A stretch of 64,000 nucleotides of DNA from Lachnospiraceae bacterium (GTDB lineage Bacteria; Bacillota; Clostridia; Lachnospirales; Lachnospiraceae). The position numbers were made by a program, and so were the translations under genes. Positions 53,447 to 62,769 of this stretch are shown here, piece after piece. Each line of letters starts with the position of its first letter. The stretch's first letter is position 1. The notes under the pieces are model-generated. The model made no database searches and was not told the DNA's origin. It worked only from the letters and a program-made list of their open reading frames with translations. Location of the stretch: positions 1 to 64,000 of the forward strand of contig SFEV01000006.1 in NCBI GenBank assembly GCA_004557975.1, read 5' to 3'.

Positions 53447-54181
53447 TCATCCTTCCGTTGAGGCCCGGCACTCCTCTATGTACGCCATCACATCGTCTCT
53501 GAATTCTTCCCACTTATCTTCGTGTTCCACGTAATACAGCGGACAGGCCTTGCCTGTTACGTCATAATGGCGTATGATGTGCTCACGATCCAGACCATAC
53601 TCCTCCACCAGATAAGCCGTCAGTTCCACACACGACCGGTACGTCTTTTCTGTAAATCTGCCTGTATCATCCAGATGGCAGTTCTCAATGGAAATGGAGA
53701 GATGGTTCATGGAATTGGACGCATATGCAATCTCTCCCGGCGGGACGCATTCGATAATCTCTCCTTCAATACCAATGACAAAATTGGCGCTCATGGAGAC
53801 ATTTTTCAGATCCTTCAGACTTTCAAAATAATCGTGATTCTGCTGTGCCGTCGTCTTCGGATTTCCAAGATAGTGTATCACGACATATTCGATAGCATCC
53901 GTCTTTTCACCGGGTCTGGAATATTCGTTAATCGTCAGGAGCTGTTCATCCACATCCGGATACGGTACCGGATTCACTTTTTCCTCTGTCACCGGTTCGG
54001 TCTCCGTCTCTATTTTGATTGTCGTGGGCTCGTCCAGGAGGGCGTCCACATCCACATCATCCTCCGGTATCAGATGAAGCAGCAGGAAAATACCTGCCAC
54101 CACCAGTGCAATTGCTGCTATCCAAATCAGAATACGGCTCCATCGGATCCGCCGCTTCCCTCGCTTTCCTCTGTTTCTCAT
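53447..54181 (-). CDS. N-acetylmuramoyl-L-alanine amidase (amidase_2 type)
   Basis: The 244-residue protein has a basic N-terminus, one anchor (ILIWIAAIALVVAGIFLLLH), a linker rich in Glu and Thr, and an amidase_2/PGRP domain. IEYVVIHYLGNPKTTAQQNH has the first zinc His, and EHIIRHYDVTGKACPLYY has the second His and the KxCP ligand. It cleaves the bond between MurNAc and the stem peptide outside the membrane. A single-gene unit, upstream of the repeat-rich gap. Confidence 0.92.
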   Translation of the reverse strand: MRNRGKRGKRRIRWSRILIWIAAIALVVAGIFLLLHLIPEDDVDVDALLDEPTTIKIETETEPVTEEKVNPVPYPDVDEQLLTINEYSRPGEKTDAIEYVVIHYLGNPKTTAQQNHDYFESLKDLKNVSMSANFVIGIEGEIIECVPPGEIAYASNSMNHLSISIENCHLDDTGRFTEKTYRSCVELTAYLVEEYGLDREHIIRHYDVTGKACPLYYVEHEDKWEEFRDDVMAYIEECRASTEG

Positions 54182-54261
54182 AATTACCTCAGCAAAAAAG
54201 TTTTTTTAAGTATACAACACATTTCCGATTTACGCATCTGCTTTTTTCTGGATTTCAGAAA

Positions 54262-54343
54262 AAGAGGCTGCTGCAGAACAGACACATCGAATCCCCACAA
54301 CTTTTTGGAATCCTATGATTCTATTTTGCAACAGCTCCCCTGA
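54262..54343 (-). terminator. Candidate terminator of guaB
   Basis: GAGCTGTTGCA and TGCAGCAGCCTC pair over a large loop (with an inner GATTC/GAATC pairing), followed on the minus strand by TTTTTC. It lies about 75 bp past the guaB stop. Confidence 0.6.
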
Positions 54344-54415
54344 TTACTCTTGCTGCATTACATTTTGCTTAATTCTTACTGTTCTGTTCTATAATCAATC
54401 CGGCATCTGCCATTC

Positions 54416-55870
54416 TCACTGCTCCACACTGTAGTTCGGTGCTTCCTTTGTGATATGAATGTCATGCGGATGCGATTCTTTCAGAGATGCAGCCGAAATC
54501 TTAACAAATCTGCCGTTCTCCTTCAGATCCTCAATCGTTGGTGTTCCGCAGTATCCCATACCGGATCTCAGTCCGCCAATCAGCTGGAATACAGTGTCTT
54601 CCACACTTCCCTTGTATGCGACACGGCCTTCCACTCCTTCCGGAACAAGCTTCTTTGCATTTGTCTGGAAGTAGCGATCCTTGCTGCCGTTTTCCATTGC
54701 AGAAATAGAGCCCATACCGCGGTAAACTTTATATTTTCTTCCCTGATACAGTTCAAATGTTCCCGGACTCTCATCGCATCCTGCAAACAGGCTTCCCATC
54801 ATACAGACATTTGCACCAGCTGCGATCGCTTTCGTCATATCTCCGGAATATTTGATACCGCCGTCGGCGATAATCGGGATACCGTATTCTTTCGCTACAG
54901 CATAGCAGTCCATGACTGCTGATACCTGAGGAACACCGATACCTGCGACAATACGTGTTGTACAGATGGAGCCTGGTCCGATACCGACTTTCACTGCATC
55001 CACTCCGGCCTCAATCAGAGCCCTTGCAGCTTCTCCTGTCGCCACATTTCCGGCAATCACCTGAAGCTCCGGGAATTTTTCCTTAATCATCCGCACACAT
55101 TTGATAACGTTCGCGGAATGTCCGTGTGCGCTGTCCAGAACAACCACATCGACCTGTGCCTCGACAAGAGCAGCCACACGTTCCAATACATTGGCTGTGA
55201 TGCCAACTCCTGCTCCGCAGAGGAGACGGCCCTTTTCGTCCTTTGCGGAATTCGGATACTTGATCTGTTTCTCAATATCCTTTATTGTGATAAGACCTTT
55301 CAGATTATAATTGTCATCTACGATCGGAAGCTTTTCTTTTCTGGACTGTGCCAGAATTTTCTTTGCCTCTTCAAGCGTCACGCCAACTTTTGCCGTAATC
55401 AGTCCTTCCGAAGTCATGGATTCCTTAATCTTTTTGGTGAAATCCTCCTCGAACAGGAGATCACGATTTGTGATAATACCTACCAGCTTCCCGTTTTCTG
55501 TAATCGGGACACCTGAAATACGGAATTTACCCATCAGCTCATTTGCATCTGCAAGTGTATGCTCCGGTGAAAGGAAAAACGGATCTGTGATAACGCCGTT
55601 CTCGGAACGCTTAACCTTGTCCACTTCCTCAGCCTGCTGTTCAATAGACATATTCTTATGAATAATCCCTATGCCGCCCTGCCGCGCCATAGCGATCGCC
55701 ATTCTGTGCTCCGTAACCGTATCCATACCGGCGCTCATCATCGGAATGTTCAATTGGATTTTCTTGGTCAGCTTGGTGGTGAGGTCTACCTGATTCGGAA
55801 TCACTTCAGAGTATGACGGCACCAGTAATACATCATCAAATGTAATCCCTTCGCCAATAATTTTTCCCAT
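54416..55870 (-). CDS. guaB: IMP dehydrogenase
   Basis: The 484-residue enzyme converts IMP to XMP in guanine nucleotide synthesis. GITFDDVLLVPSYSEVIPNQ starts the barrel, interrupted by two CBS domains (about residues 90-205). The catalytic Cys loop is VGIGPGSICTTRIVAGIGVP, followed by IIADGGIKYSGDMTKAIAAG and the flap region GVEGRVAYKGSVEDTVFQLI. Length is standard. It stands alone in its transcript. Confidence 0.97.
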   Translation of the reverse strand: MGKIIGEGITFDDVLLVPSYSEVIPNQVDLTTKLTKKIQLNIPMMSAGMDTVTEHRMAIAMARQGGIGIIHKNMSIEQQAEEVDKVKRSENGVITDPFFLSPEHTLADANELMGKFRISGVPITENGKLVGIITNRDLLFEEDFTKKIKESMTSEGLITAKVGVTLEEAKKILAQSRKEKLPIVDDNYNLKGLITIKDIEKQIKYPNSAKDEKGRLLCGAGVGITANVLERVAALVEAQVDVVVLDSAHGHSANVIKCVRMIKEKFPELQVIAGNVATGEAARALIEAGVDAVKVGIGPGSICTTRIVAGIGVPQVSAVMDCYAVAKEYGIPIIADGGIKYSGDMTKAIAAGANVCMMGSLFAGCDESPGTFELYQGRKYKVYRGMGSISAMENGSKDRYFQTNAKKLVPEGVEGRVAYKGSVEDTVFQLIGGLRSGMGYCGTPTIEDLKENGRFVKISAASLKESHPHDIHITKEAPNYSVEQ

Positions 55871-55980
55871 GTCTTTTCCTCTCTTTCTGAATAAGGTCTT
55901 TTGTATCTTTTCTCAATGGTGTTATGAATACCTACTCTAACAAATTCATTTTTCAATGTCAACCACTGATTTGAAAAATT

Positions 55981-56481
55981 TTACATCAGATTTACCTTTC
56001 GCGGTGCCATTCTGCGCATATCATTCAGAATCACATCATCCAGCTCCACCTTGATCATCTCCTGACCCTTATCCTTATTGTAAATCAGAATATAGCTTTT
56101 CACCTGGGGATCTCCTGAAGTATAATCCTTAACCGATGCGTTTTTGCCGTTCAGATAACTGTCGAGTGCGTGAGAATTGGACGGTGCAAGAATCTCCAGC
56201 TCCGCAACATCGTAGCTGCCCACCTTTTTTCTCTTCTGTCTGGAATAAATCGCATCAATATCCAGCTCACCGTTCACATACAGATATTCGTATTCAACCT
56301 CCAGCTTCGGTGCCAGAAAAAACGTCGCCAGACCGAATGCAACTGCTCCGATCAGAAGAAGCGGCATCACCATTCCTGCAAAAAGGAACAGAACAGTCAG
56401 CACCGGAAGCATGCCTTTCAGCAGCTTTTTAATCATCGGCGTTTTTTTCTGAATCATTATCTCCCTGTACATATCACTCAT
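55981..56481 (-). CDS. Two-helix membrane protein of unknown function (DUF6106-like)
   Basis: The 166-residue protein starts MSDMYREIMIQKKTPMIKKL, has two adjoining hydrophobic helices (about residues 28-65) and a soluble C-terminal half with VEYEYLYVNGELDIDAIYSR and KKVGSYDVAELEILAP. It resembles short Clostridia proteins of the DUF6106 type, but I cannot confirm this. The ATG at 56481 has GGAGGG upstream. It is 31 bp after another membrane protein gene, so the two are probably co-transcribed. Confidence 0.75.
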   Translation of the reverse strand: MSDMYREIMIQKKTPMIKKLLKGMLPVLTVLFLFAGMVMPLLLIGAVAFGLATFFLAPKLEVEYEYLYVNGELDIDAIYSRQKRKKVGSYDVAELEILAPSNSHALDSYLNGKNASVKDYTSGDPQVKSYILIYNKDKGQEMIKVELDDVILNDMRRMAPRKVNLM

Positions 56482-56512
56482 TTTTCTTCCCTCCATCTAT
56501 GGTGTATTTATT

Positions 56513-57196
56513 TTATTTCTGAAACAAATATGAAAAAAAGTCATCACAGAGATCCGTATGCACTGCATTTGCCATAACAGCCCCGTATACTTTGTTGCCG
56601 GCATACACATTTTTCTCTGTAATCAAAGGTGCTTCCGTCAGATCCAGTGCAGATATCGGTATTGTCCCGTCTTCCGTCTCAGGTCCCTCCACCAGCAGAT
56701 CCGACCATTCTTCAAGCTGCTCTTCCGAAAGATAATCGGACAAATCAGCAAAATATCCCTGCTCTGCAAGCTTCAGATACTCCTCCTCATCCACGAGCAT
56801 CAGATCCATGGCCTTCGCTGCTGCCATCGTGACAAGCTTCATCTGGTTCGCAACTCCATACTGGGAATTGTCATTCTCGCTGACATAAATACTTGTGTCG
56901 ATCGAAATCACATCATGATCTCCGATACCGCCTATGTACTCTCCAAACTCGGCAGCTATCTGCTCACCGTCGACTTCAAGAGCATTACAGTTTACAAAAT
57001 ATACCTGTAAAAGCTGATTCAGCTGCAGATTGCGATAGATTGTCACTCCGATTGATATCACCATGATAATGCCAAGAATTGCCGCAAGCAATGGTTTATA
57101 GTAGTCCCACACATAGCCGACTCTCTGCCCCCACGAGAGCTTGGACAGCTTTTTCAACTCTTCCCGTATGATTTCCTTAAGCGTTCTGTCGTCCAT
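56513..57196 (-). CDS. Membrane-anchored hypothetical protein
   Basis: The 227-residue protein has an N-terminal cytoplasmic helix (LKEIIREELKKLSKLSWGQR), one membrane helix (PLLAAILGIIMVISIGVTIY) and an extracellular domain of about 160 residues rich in Asp and Glu. The segment EEEYLKLAEQGYFADLSDYL recalls extracytoplasmic substrate-binding folds. No family is recognised with confidence. It is upstream of the two-helix membrane protein. Confidence 0.7.
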   Translation of the reverse strand: MDDRTLKEIIREELKKLSKLSWGQRVGYVWDYYKPLLAAILGIIMVISIGVTIYRNLQLNQLLQVYFVNCNALEVDGEQIAAEFGEYIGGIGDHDVISIDTSIYVSENDNSQYGVANQMKLVTMAAAKAMDLMLVDEEEYLKLAEQGYFADLSDYLSEEQLEEWSDLLVEGPETEDGTIPISALDLTEAPLITEKNVYAGNKVYGAVMANAVHTDLCDDFFSYLFQK

Positions 57197-57241
57197 TTCC
57201 GTGCTCCTTCATACGTTAGTCTTAAAGCGCATTATAACACA

Positions 57242-57282
57242 AATGAGGGTAAACGTCTATTGTTTACCCTCATTTTATATTT
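57242..57282. terminator. Terminator downstream of groEL
   Basis: AAATGAGGGTAAAC pairs perfectly with GTTTACCCTCATTT around GTCTATT. The T run is stronger on the plus strand, but the dyad lies 42 bp past the groEL stop and can act for it. Confidence 0.75.
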
Positions 57283-57323
57283 TTTTAATGCGCCCTGATA
57301 TAACGGTTCAGATACTCTTCCGA

Positions 57324-58949
57324 TTACATCATACCCATTCCGGCACCGCCGCCTGCCGGCATTGCCGGTGTATCCTCTTTGATATTTCCAACTACGGACT
57401 CTGTTGTCAGCAGTGTGGAAGCAACACTTGTTGCGTTCTGAAGTGCACTTCTCGTAACCTTAGCCGGATCCAGAATGCCTGCCTTTACCATATCAACATA
57501 CTCTTCCTTGTATGCATCAAAGCCGGTTCCGATCTCAGACTCGCGTACCTTATTGATAATGACAGCACCCTCCAGTCCTGCATTTGCTGCGATGTGGAAC
57601 AGCGGAGCCTCAAGTGCCTTCAGAATAATCTTGACACCTGTCTTCTCGTCTCCGTCAAGCTCATCAGCCAGTTTTGCAACCTGTTTAGCTGCATGGATAT
57701 ATGCAGATCCGCCGCCTGCGATGATTCCTTCTTCTACAGCGGCTCTTGTTGCAGCCAGAGCATCCTCCATGCGAAGTTTTGCTTCCTTCATTTCAGTCTC
57801 TGTAGCTGCACCGACACGAATAACGGCTACGCCGCCTGCCAGTTTTGCAAGACGCTCCTGAAGCTTCTCTCTGTCGAACTCGGATTTTGTCTCCTCAATC
57901 TCTGCTCTGATCTGGCTGACTCTTGCCTGGATTGCGTCCTTATCTCCAAGACCGTCGACGATAATTGTATTCTCCTTGCGAACCTTAACAGATTTTGCAC
58001 GTCCGAGCATCTCAAGAGTAGCATCCTTCAGCTCAAGACCAACCTCCTCAGAGATAACACGGCCGCCTGTAAGAATTGCAATATCCTCCAGCATTGCCTT
58101 TCTTCTGTCGCCATAGCCCGGTGCCTTTACGCCAACTACTGTGAATGTACCGCGCAGCTTGTTGACGATCAGTGTTGTGAGTGCCTCACCCTCGATGTCC
58201 TCGGCAATGATCAGCAGCTTCTTTCCTGTCTGTACGATCTTCTCAAGCAGCGGCAGAACTTCCTGGATATTGCTGATCTTCTTGTCTGTGATCAGAATAA
58301 ACGGATCGTCCAGAACTGCTTCCATCTTCTCCATATCTGTAGCCATATATGCGGAAATATAACCTCTGTCAAACTGCATACCTTCTACAAGATCCAGCTC
58401 TGTCTGCATTGTCTTGGATTCCTCAATTGTGATAACACCATCCTGAGAAACCTTCTCCATAGCGTCTGCAACGAGTTCTCCCACAGTCTCATCTCCTGAA
58501 GAAACAGCTGCAACTCTCGCAATCTGATCTTTGCCTGTTACCTTCTGGCTCATGGATCTGATTGCTTCAACTGCTGCGTCTGTTGCTTTCTTCATACCTT
58601 TGCGGAGTACAATCGGGTTAGCACCTGCTGCCAGGTTCTTCATTCCTTCATTTACCATAGCCTGAGCAAGAACTGTAGCTGTAGTTGTACCGTCACCAGC
58701 CACATCGTTTGTCTTGGATGCCACTTCCTTGATCAGCTGTGCGCCCATATTCTCAAAAGCATCCTCCAGCTCGATCTCCTTTGCAATTGTAACACCGTCG
58801 TTTGTAATAAGCGGTGAACCGAACTGTTTGTCAAGAACTACGTTTCTTCCTTTCGGTCCAAGTGTCACACGTACTGTATCTGCAAGCTTGTTAACGCCAC
58901 ACTCCAGTGCTGCTCTTGCGTCAGCTCCGAATTTAATTTCCTTTGCCAT
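57324..58949 (-). CDS. groEL: Chaperonin GroEL
   Basis: The 541-residue chaperonin has AKEIKFGADARAALECGVNK, VTLGPKGRNVVLDKQFGSPL, the ATPase motif NDVAGDGTTTATVLAQAMVN and a C-terminal tail GGAGMGMM. It folds proteins in the cytoplasm with GroES. The ATG at 58949 has GGAGG upstream; a longer reading adds 17 residues. It is 97 bp after groES; a dispersed hairpin repeat lies between them. Confidence 0.98.
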   Translation of the reverse strand: MAKEIKFGADARAALECGVNKLADTVRVTLGPKGRNVVLDKQFGSPLITNDGVTIAKEIELEDAFENMGAQLIKEVASKTNDVAGDGTTTATVLAQAMVNEGMKNLAAGANPIVLRKGMKKATDAAVEAIRSMSQKVTGKDQIARVAAVSSGDETVGELVADAMEKVSQDGVITIEESKTMQTELDLVEGMQFDRGYISAYMATDMEKMEAVLDDPFILITDKKISNIQEVLPLLEKIVQTGKKLLIIAEDIEGEALTTLIVNKLRGTFTVVGVKAPGYGDRRKAMLEDIAILTGGRVISEEVGLELKDATLEMLGRAKSVKVRKENTIIVDGLGDKDAIQARVSQIRAEIEETKSEFDREKLQERLAKLAGGVAVIRVGAATETEMKEAKLRMEDALAATRAAVEEGIIAGGGSAYIHAAKQVAKLADELDGDEKTGVKIILKALEAPLFHIAANAGLEGAVIINKVRESEIGTGFDAYKEEYVDMVKAGILDPAKVTRSALQNATSVASTLLTTESVVGNIKEDTPAMPAGGGAGMGMM

Positions 58950-58997
58950 AATAATCTGCCTCCTGTTTTCTGATCTCTTTGAATTTCTGATCTCTGT

Positions 58998-59040
58998 CAA
59001 GCGGTTATTCGCAATCCGCTTCGCTGCCTGCTCACAACCG
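58998..59040. repeat. Dispersed hairpin element, copy B
   Basis: CAAGCGGTTATTCGCAATCC followed by GCTTCGCTGC and CACAACCG; AAGCGG pairs with CCGCTT. It lies in the transcribed gap between groES and groEL. Confidence 0.65.
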
Positions 59041-59046
59041 AATGAA

Positions 59047-59334
59047 TTACTCTTCTACGATTGCAAGGATATCGCTCTGCTTTACAACGATAAATTCTTC
59101 GTCATGAAGTTTCACTTCATTTCCTGCATATTTGGAGTAAATAACCTTATCTCCGACCTTTACCTGCATGGTAACTTCTTTTCCGTCAACCATTCCGCCC
59201 GGTCCTACAGCGATAACTTCGGCTTCAAGCGGTTTCTCCTGTGTCTTGCTTGTCAGGATGATGCCTGATTTTGTTGTCTCTTCTGCTTCAAACTGTTTCA
59301 GAACAACTCTGTCTCCCAACGGTACTAACTTCAT
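59047..59334 (-). CDS. groES: Co-chaperonin GroES
   Basis: The 95-residue protein starts MKLVPLGDRVVLKQFEAEET and carries the mobile loop TKSGIILTSKTQEKPLEAEV, the beta motif VGDKVIYSKYAGNEV and the end DILAIVEE. It caps GroEL. The ATG at 59334 is preceded by GGAGG; the longer frame begins inside the leader. It is controlled by a perfect CIRCE operator upstream. Confidence 0.98.
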   Translation of the reverse strand: MKLVPLGDRVVLKQFEAEETTKSGIILTSKTQEKPLEAEVIAVGPGGMVDGKEVTMQVKVGDKVIYSKYAGNEVKLHDEEFIVVKQSDILAIVEE

Positions 59335-59375
59335 ATCTGATTCCTCCTTAGATGGTAATTTACTCTTTGATTTTA

Positions 59376-59402
59376 TTAGCACTCATCCGAATCGAGTGCT
59401 AA
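59376..59402. promoter_or_regulatory. CIRCE operator for HrcA
   Basis: TTAGCACTC and GAGTGCTAA are perfect inverted repeats separated by nine bases, exactly the CIRCE consensus. HrcA repressor binding here would give heat-shock control of groES-groEL. No hrcA is in the window. Confidence 0.97.
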
Positions 59403-59413
59403 CGAACAATCTT

Positions 59414-59442
59414 ATATTAGTTAAAATGCGTCAATAATGCAA
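59414..59442 (-). promoter_or_regulatory. Promoter of groES-groEL
   Basis: TTGCAT (59437-59442) and TAATAT (59414-59419) with a 17-bp spacer on the minus strand, just upstream of CIRCE. Confidence 0.65.
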
Positions 59443-59538
59443 CTTCATTTATTCCCGTATTTTTCCATTTATAATAATAAAATAGCTATTTTTCTTTAAT
59501 TTCCTCTTATTATCTCACCTATACTCTTTATTTTGTTT

Positions 59539-59580
59539 CAAGTGGATATTCGCAATCCGCTTCGCTGCTTTCCCATAACC
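59539..59580. repeat. Dispersed hairpin element, copy C
   Basis: CAAGTGGATATTCGCAATCC then GCTTCGCTGC and CCCATAACC; AAGTGGAT pairs with ATCCGCTT. This copy, with copies A and B, shares the ATCCGCT core and the trailing CATAAC/ACAACC. It lies in the 440-bp gap between groES and codY, which otherwise holds the groES promoter and the codY terminator. Confidence 0.65.
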
Positions 59581-59665
59581 GGGTAACTGCTTCGCAGTTT
59601 ATCAGATGGGCATGGAAATTTCCTGTTTTCATTGCGAAACTGTCCTTCAGAAAAGAATCCGAACA

Positions 59666-59695
59666 GAAAAAGATGCCTGCCTCCCGGCAGACACC
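59666..59695 (-). terminator. Terminator of codY
   Basis: GGTGTCTGCC pairs with GGCAGGCATC (with wobble pairs) around a four-base loop and is followed by TTTTTC on the minus strand, about 80 bp past the codY stop. Confidence 0.7.
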
Positions 59696-59774
59696 TCAAC
59701 ATATGAACGTTTCTTCAATTCTGTTCTTACAGCAGTCTTGCTGTTCCGTCACCTGACAGCCATCCCTGCGCACA

Positions 59775-60557
59775 TCAGAGATTCTTGCTCTTTCTGATCT
59801 CATCCAGCTCGTCAAAAACGACATCATTCAATACTTTAATATATGTTCCTTTCATTCCGGATGATCTCGATTCAATTACGCCTGCGCTCTCAAACTTACG
59901 CAGCGCATTCACAATCACAGAACGGGTAATACCCACTCTGTCTGCAATCTTGCTTGCAACAAGAATACCTTCTGTTCCGTCCAGCTCATCAAAAATATGA
60001 ATAATTGCTTCCATTTCCGAAAACGACAGCGTACTGATGGCGGACTTCACGATCTGAATCTTCCGGTTCTCCTCCGCATTTTCTTCGTTGACCGAACGCA
60101 TCATTTCAAGTCCCACTACTGTCGTACCATACTCACTGAGAATGATATCATCAATCTCATACTGGCTCCCGTATTTGTACATGAAAACGGTACCGAGACG
60201 CTCTCCTGCAATATCAATCGGATTGATAATAGCCTGATATTTTCTTACATTCTCTCCGACAAATCCAAGCGTTTCGAGATTTACATTTTCTTTCGTGGAA
60301 AGGACTCCAAGAAGCCGTTCGTTCAGCATTGGATCAATGAACCCGCCTACTCTGTCAACGATCAGTTCCTTAATCTCCTCAACACCGTCACGCAGTCCAA
60401 CACCCAGCACCTTACCCTTACGGCTGATTACGAGTATATTCGAGTTCAGAATTCCCGTAAGAACATCGCAGATATCATTGAATACGACCTTGCTGGTATT
60501 GTTGTTATGTAACAGCTGATTAATCTTCCTGGTCTTATCCAGCAGTTGCACACTCAT
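59775..60557 (-). CDS. codY: GTP-sensing global regulator CodY
   Basis: The 260-residue protein has an N-terminal GAF domain for branched-chain amino acids (LLDKTRKINQLLHNNNTSKV, then a core ending MMRSVNEENAEENRK) and a C-terminal winged helix-turn-helix with ASKIADRVGITRSVIVNALR and FESAGVIESRSSGMKGTYIK. It represses nitrogen and carbon genes when GTP and branched-chain amino acids are plentiful. GGAGG precedes the ATG at 60557. Its own promoter has a CodY box in the spacer, implying autoregulation. It follows dprA and topA. Confidence 0.96.
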   Translation of the reverse strand: MSVQLLDKTRKINQLLHNNNTSKVVFNDICDVLTGILNSNILVISRKGKVLGVGLRDGVEEIKELIVDRVGGFIDPMLNERLLGVLSTKENVNLETLGFVGENVRKYQAIINPIDIAGERLGTVFMYKYGSQYEIDDIILSEYGTTVVGLEMMRSVNEENAEENRKIQIVKSAISTLSFSEMEAIIHIFDELDGTEGILVASKIADRVGITRSVIVNALRKFESAGVIESRSSGMKGTYIKVLNDVVFDELDEIRKSKNL

Positions 60558-60601
60558 AACGTACCTCCTATGCATACTTTCCTTTCTTCTTGTTATTTTT
60601 T

Positions 60602-60630
60602 ATCTTAGCACAAAGTTTTCAGAAAATCAA
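60602..60630 (-). promoter_or_regulatory. codY promoter with CodY box
   Basis: TTGATT (60625-60630) and TAAGAT (60602-60607) are 17 bp apart on the minus strand. Inside the spacer (60614-60628) AGTTTTCAGAAAATC matches the 15-base CodY consensus AATTTTCWGAAAATT at 13 positions. Repression by CodY of its own promoter is inferred. Confidence 0.75.
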
Positions 60631-60677
60631 CGTATATTGTGTGCATTTGCGCATATTTACAGAAAGTATCTGGGGAA

Positions 60678-62744
60678 TCAATCAGCTTTTCCACAAACAT
60701 AGCCGCACATTTTATCTGCACAGACGATTCTGTTTCCTTTTTCCACCATATATCCGCCGCATTGCGGACATTTCTGCGCCACAGGCTTCTGCCATGACAT
60801 AAAGTCGCAGTCCGGATTCGCCTCGCAGCCGTAGTATTTTCTTCCTTTTTTTGTCTTGCGGATTACCACGTCCTTCCCGCACTTCGGGCACGCCACACCC
60901 GTCTTTTCCAGATACGGCTTTGTGTTGCGGCAGTCCGGGAATCCGGGACATGCAAGAAACTTTCCGTGCGGTCCATACTTGATCACCATGTTGCGTCCGC
61001 ATTCTTCGCAGACAACATCTGACACTTCGTCTTCAATCGTTACCTTTTCCAGATTTTTTTCTGCAGCTTTCACTGCCTCGTCAAGATCCGGATAGAAGTT
61101 TTCGACTACCGTCTTCCAGTGAATAGTTCCTTCCTCTATGGAATCCAGCAGAGACTCCAGATTCGCCGTGAAAGTCACATCAACAATACTAGGAAATGCT
61201 TCTTTCATGATGTTATTTACCACTTCACCCAGTTCCGTCATGTAGAGATTTTTATTTTCCTTCGCCACATAACGGCGGGCAATAATCGTAGTGATGGTCG
61301 GAGCATACGTACTGGGCCGTCCGATCCCCTGTTCCTCCAGTGCACGGACGAGGGATGCCTCTGTATAATGTGCCGGCGGCTGTGTAAAATGCTGCTTTGG
61401 CTCTGTCTCCTTAAGCTCCAGTGTCATACCTGGCTCTATTTTACCGGTAATGATATTGTTTTCTTCTTTCTGCTCATCACTTTCTGTATAGACGCTGCGG
61501 AAACCGTCAAACACAATTCGTGATGCAGATACCGTGAAGCGATAGCCTGCAGCACCGATCTTTACCGCAGTTGTCTCATACTTTGCAGGTGTCATTCTGC
61601 TGGCAGCAAAACGCTTCCAGATCAGCTGATACAGACGGAACTGATCTCTTGTAAGAGAATCCTTCACAGAAAAAGGTGTCCTGGCGATATCGGTCGGACG
61701 GATCGCCTCATGAGCATCCTGAATCTTTTTGCCGCCGCTGGAAGCTTCGCTCTTTTCCGCAGCATACTCAGCACCGTACTGACTGCTGATGTAATCCCGT
61801 GCAGCCTGGTCGGCCTCATCTGAGATACGTGTGGAATCTGTACGCAGATAGGTAATCAGACCTACCGTACCATTTCCCTTGAGATCGATTCCTTCGTAAA
61901 GCTGCTGTGCGAGACGCATGGTCTTCTGTGTCGAGAAATTCAGTGCATTGGCCGCTTCCTGCTGCAGCGTACTCGTGGTGAAGGGCAGCGGTGCTTTTTT
62001 CGTCCGTTCTCCCTTTTTGACTTCCTCTACTGTGTAGCTGGCATCACGGATCCTGGCGAGAATCTCATCCATCTGTTCTTTGGACTCGATCGTCATCTTC
62101 TTATCCTGTCCGGTAAACCGCGCCAGCAGCGGTTTCTTTTCCCCAGGAGCCTGCAGCAGCACATCGAGCGTCCAGTACTCCTTCGGAATAAACGCATTAA
62201 TCTCATCCTCCCGGTCTCCGATAATGCGAAGCGCAACCGACTGGACTCTTCCCGCACTCAGTCCGCGCTTTACCTTCTGCCACAGAAGAGGACTGATCCT
62301 GTAGCCCACCATCCGGTCAAGCATACGGCGCGTCTGCTGTGCATCCACCAGATCCATATCGATCTGCCGTGCATGCTTCAGTGACTCTTTCACTGCACTC
62401 TTCGTAATCTCATTGAATGTAATTCTCTTCAGCTTCTTCGGATCAAGTTTCAGCGCCTCTGCCAGATGCCAGGATATAGCCTCTCCCTCACGGTCAGGGT
62501 CCGTTGCGAGATACACCTTGTCTGCTTTTTTTTCTGCCTTACGCAAAGCAGCAAGAATATCTCCTTTTCCTCTGATTGTGATATACTTCGGTTCAAATCC
62601 GTTCTCCGCATCAAAGCCCATCCGGCTCTTCGGCAGATCGCGCACGTGTCCGTTAGACGCGAGCACTTCGTAATTGGGACCGAGAAATTTTTTTATTGTC
62701 TTGACTTTTGCAGGTGATTCGACAATCACCAGATATTTTGGCAT
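60678..62744 (-). CDS. topA: DNA topoisomerase I
   Basis: The 688-residue type IA enzyme relaxes negative supercoils. The TOPRIM domain begins YLVIVESPAKVKTIKKFLGP and contains LATDPDREGEAISWHLAEAL. The active-site Tyr lies in GLITYLRTDSTRISDEA. Three zinc-ribbon modules end the protein (CEECGRNMV, CPKCGKDVV and CPQCGGYMV). Lengths are standard. It follows dprA by 25 bp and precedes codY, the classical dprA-topA-codY order of Firmicutes. Confidence 0.97.
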   Translation of the reverse strand: MPKYLVIVESPAKVKTIKKFLGPNYEVLASNGHVRDLPKSRMGFDAENGFEPKYITIRGKGDILAALRKAEKKADKVYLATDPDREGEAISWHLAEALKLDPKKLKRITFNEITKSAVKESLKHARQIDMDLVDAQQTRRMLDRMVGYRISPLLWQKVKRGLSAGRVQSVALRIIGDREDEINAFIPKEYWTLDVLLQAPGEKKPLLARFTGQDKKMTIESKEQMDEILARIRDASYTVEEVKKGERTKKAPLPFTTSTLQQEAANALNFSTQKTMRLAQQLYEGIDLKGNGTVGLITYLRTDSTRISDEADQAARDYISSQYGAEYAAEKSEASSGGKKIQDAHEAIRPTDIARTPFSVKDSLTRDQFRLYQLIWKRFAASRMTPAKYETTAVKIGAAGYRFTVSASRIVFDGFRSVYTESDEQKEENNIITGKIEPGMTLELKETEPKQHFTQPPAHYTEASLVRALEEQGIGRPSTYAPTITTIIARRYVAKENKNLYMTELGEVVNNIMKEAFPSIVDVTFTANLESLLDSIEEGTIHWKTVVENFYPDLDEAVKAAEKNLEKVTIEDEVSDVVCEECGRNMVIKYGPHGKFLACPGFPDCRNTKPYLEKTGVACPKCGKDVVIRKTKKGRKYYGCEANPDCDFMSWQKPVAQKCPQCGGYMVEKGNRIVCADKMCGYVCGKAD

Positions 62745-62769
62745 AGCGACTACCTCCCACGAAATATCA

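Noticed and set aside
57141..58499. Long ORF of 452 codons on the plus strand
   Set aside because: It is a shadow of groEL; its odd Cys/Leu-rich composition reflects the biased codons of the real gene.
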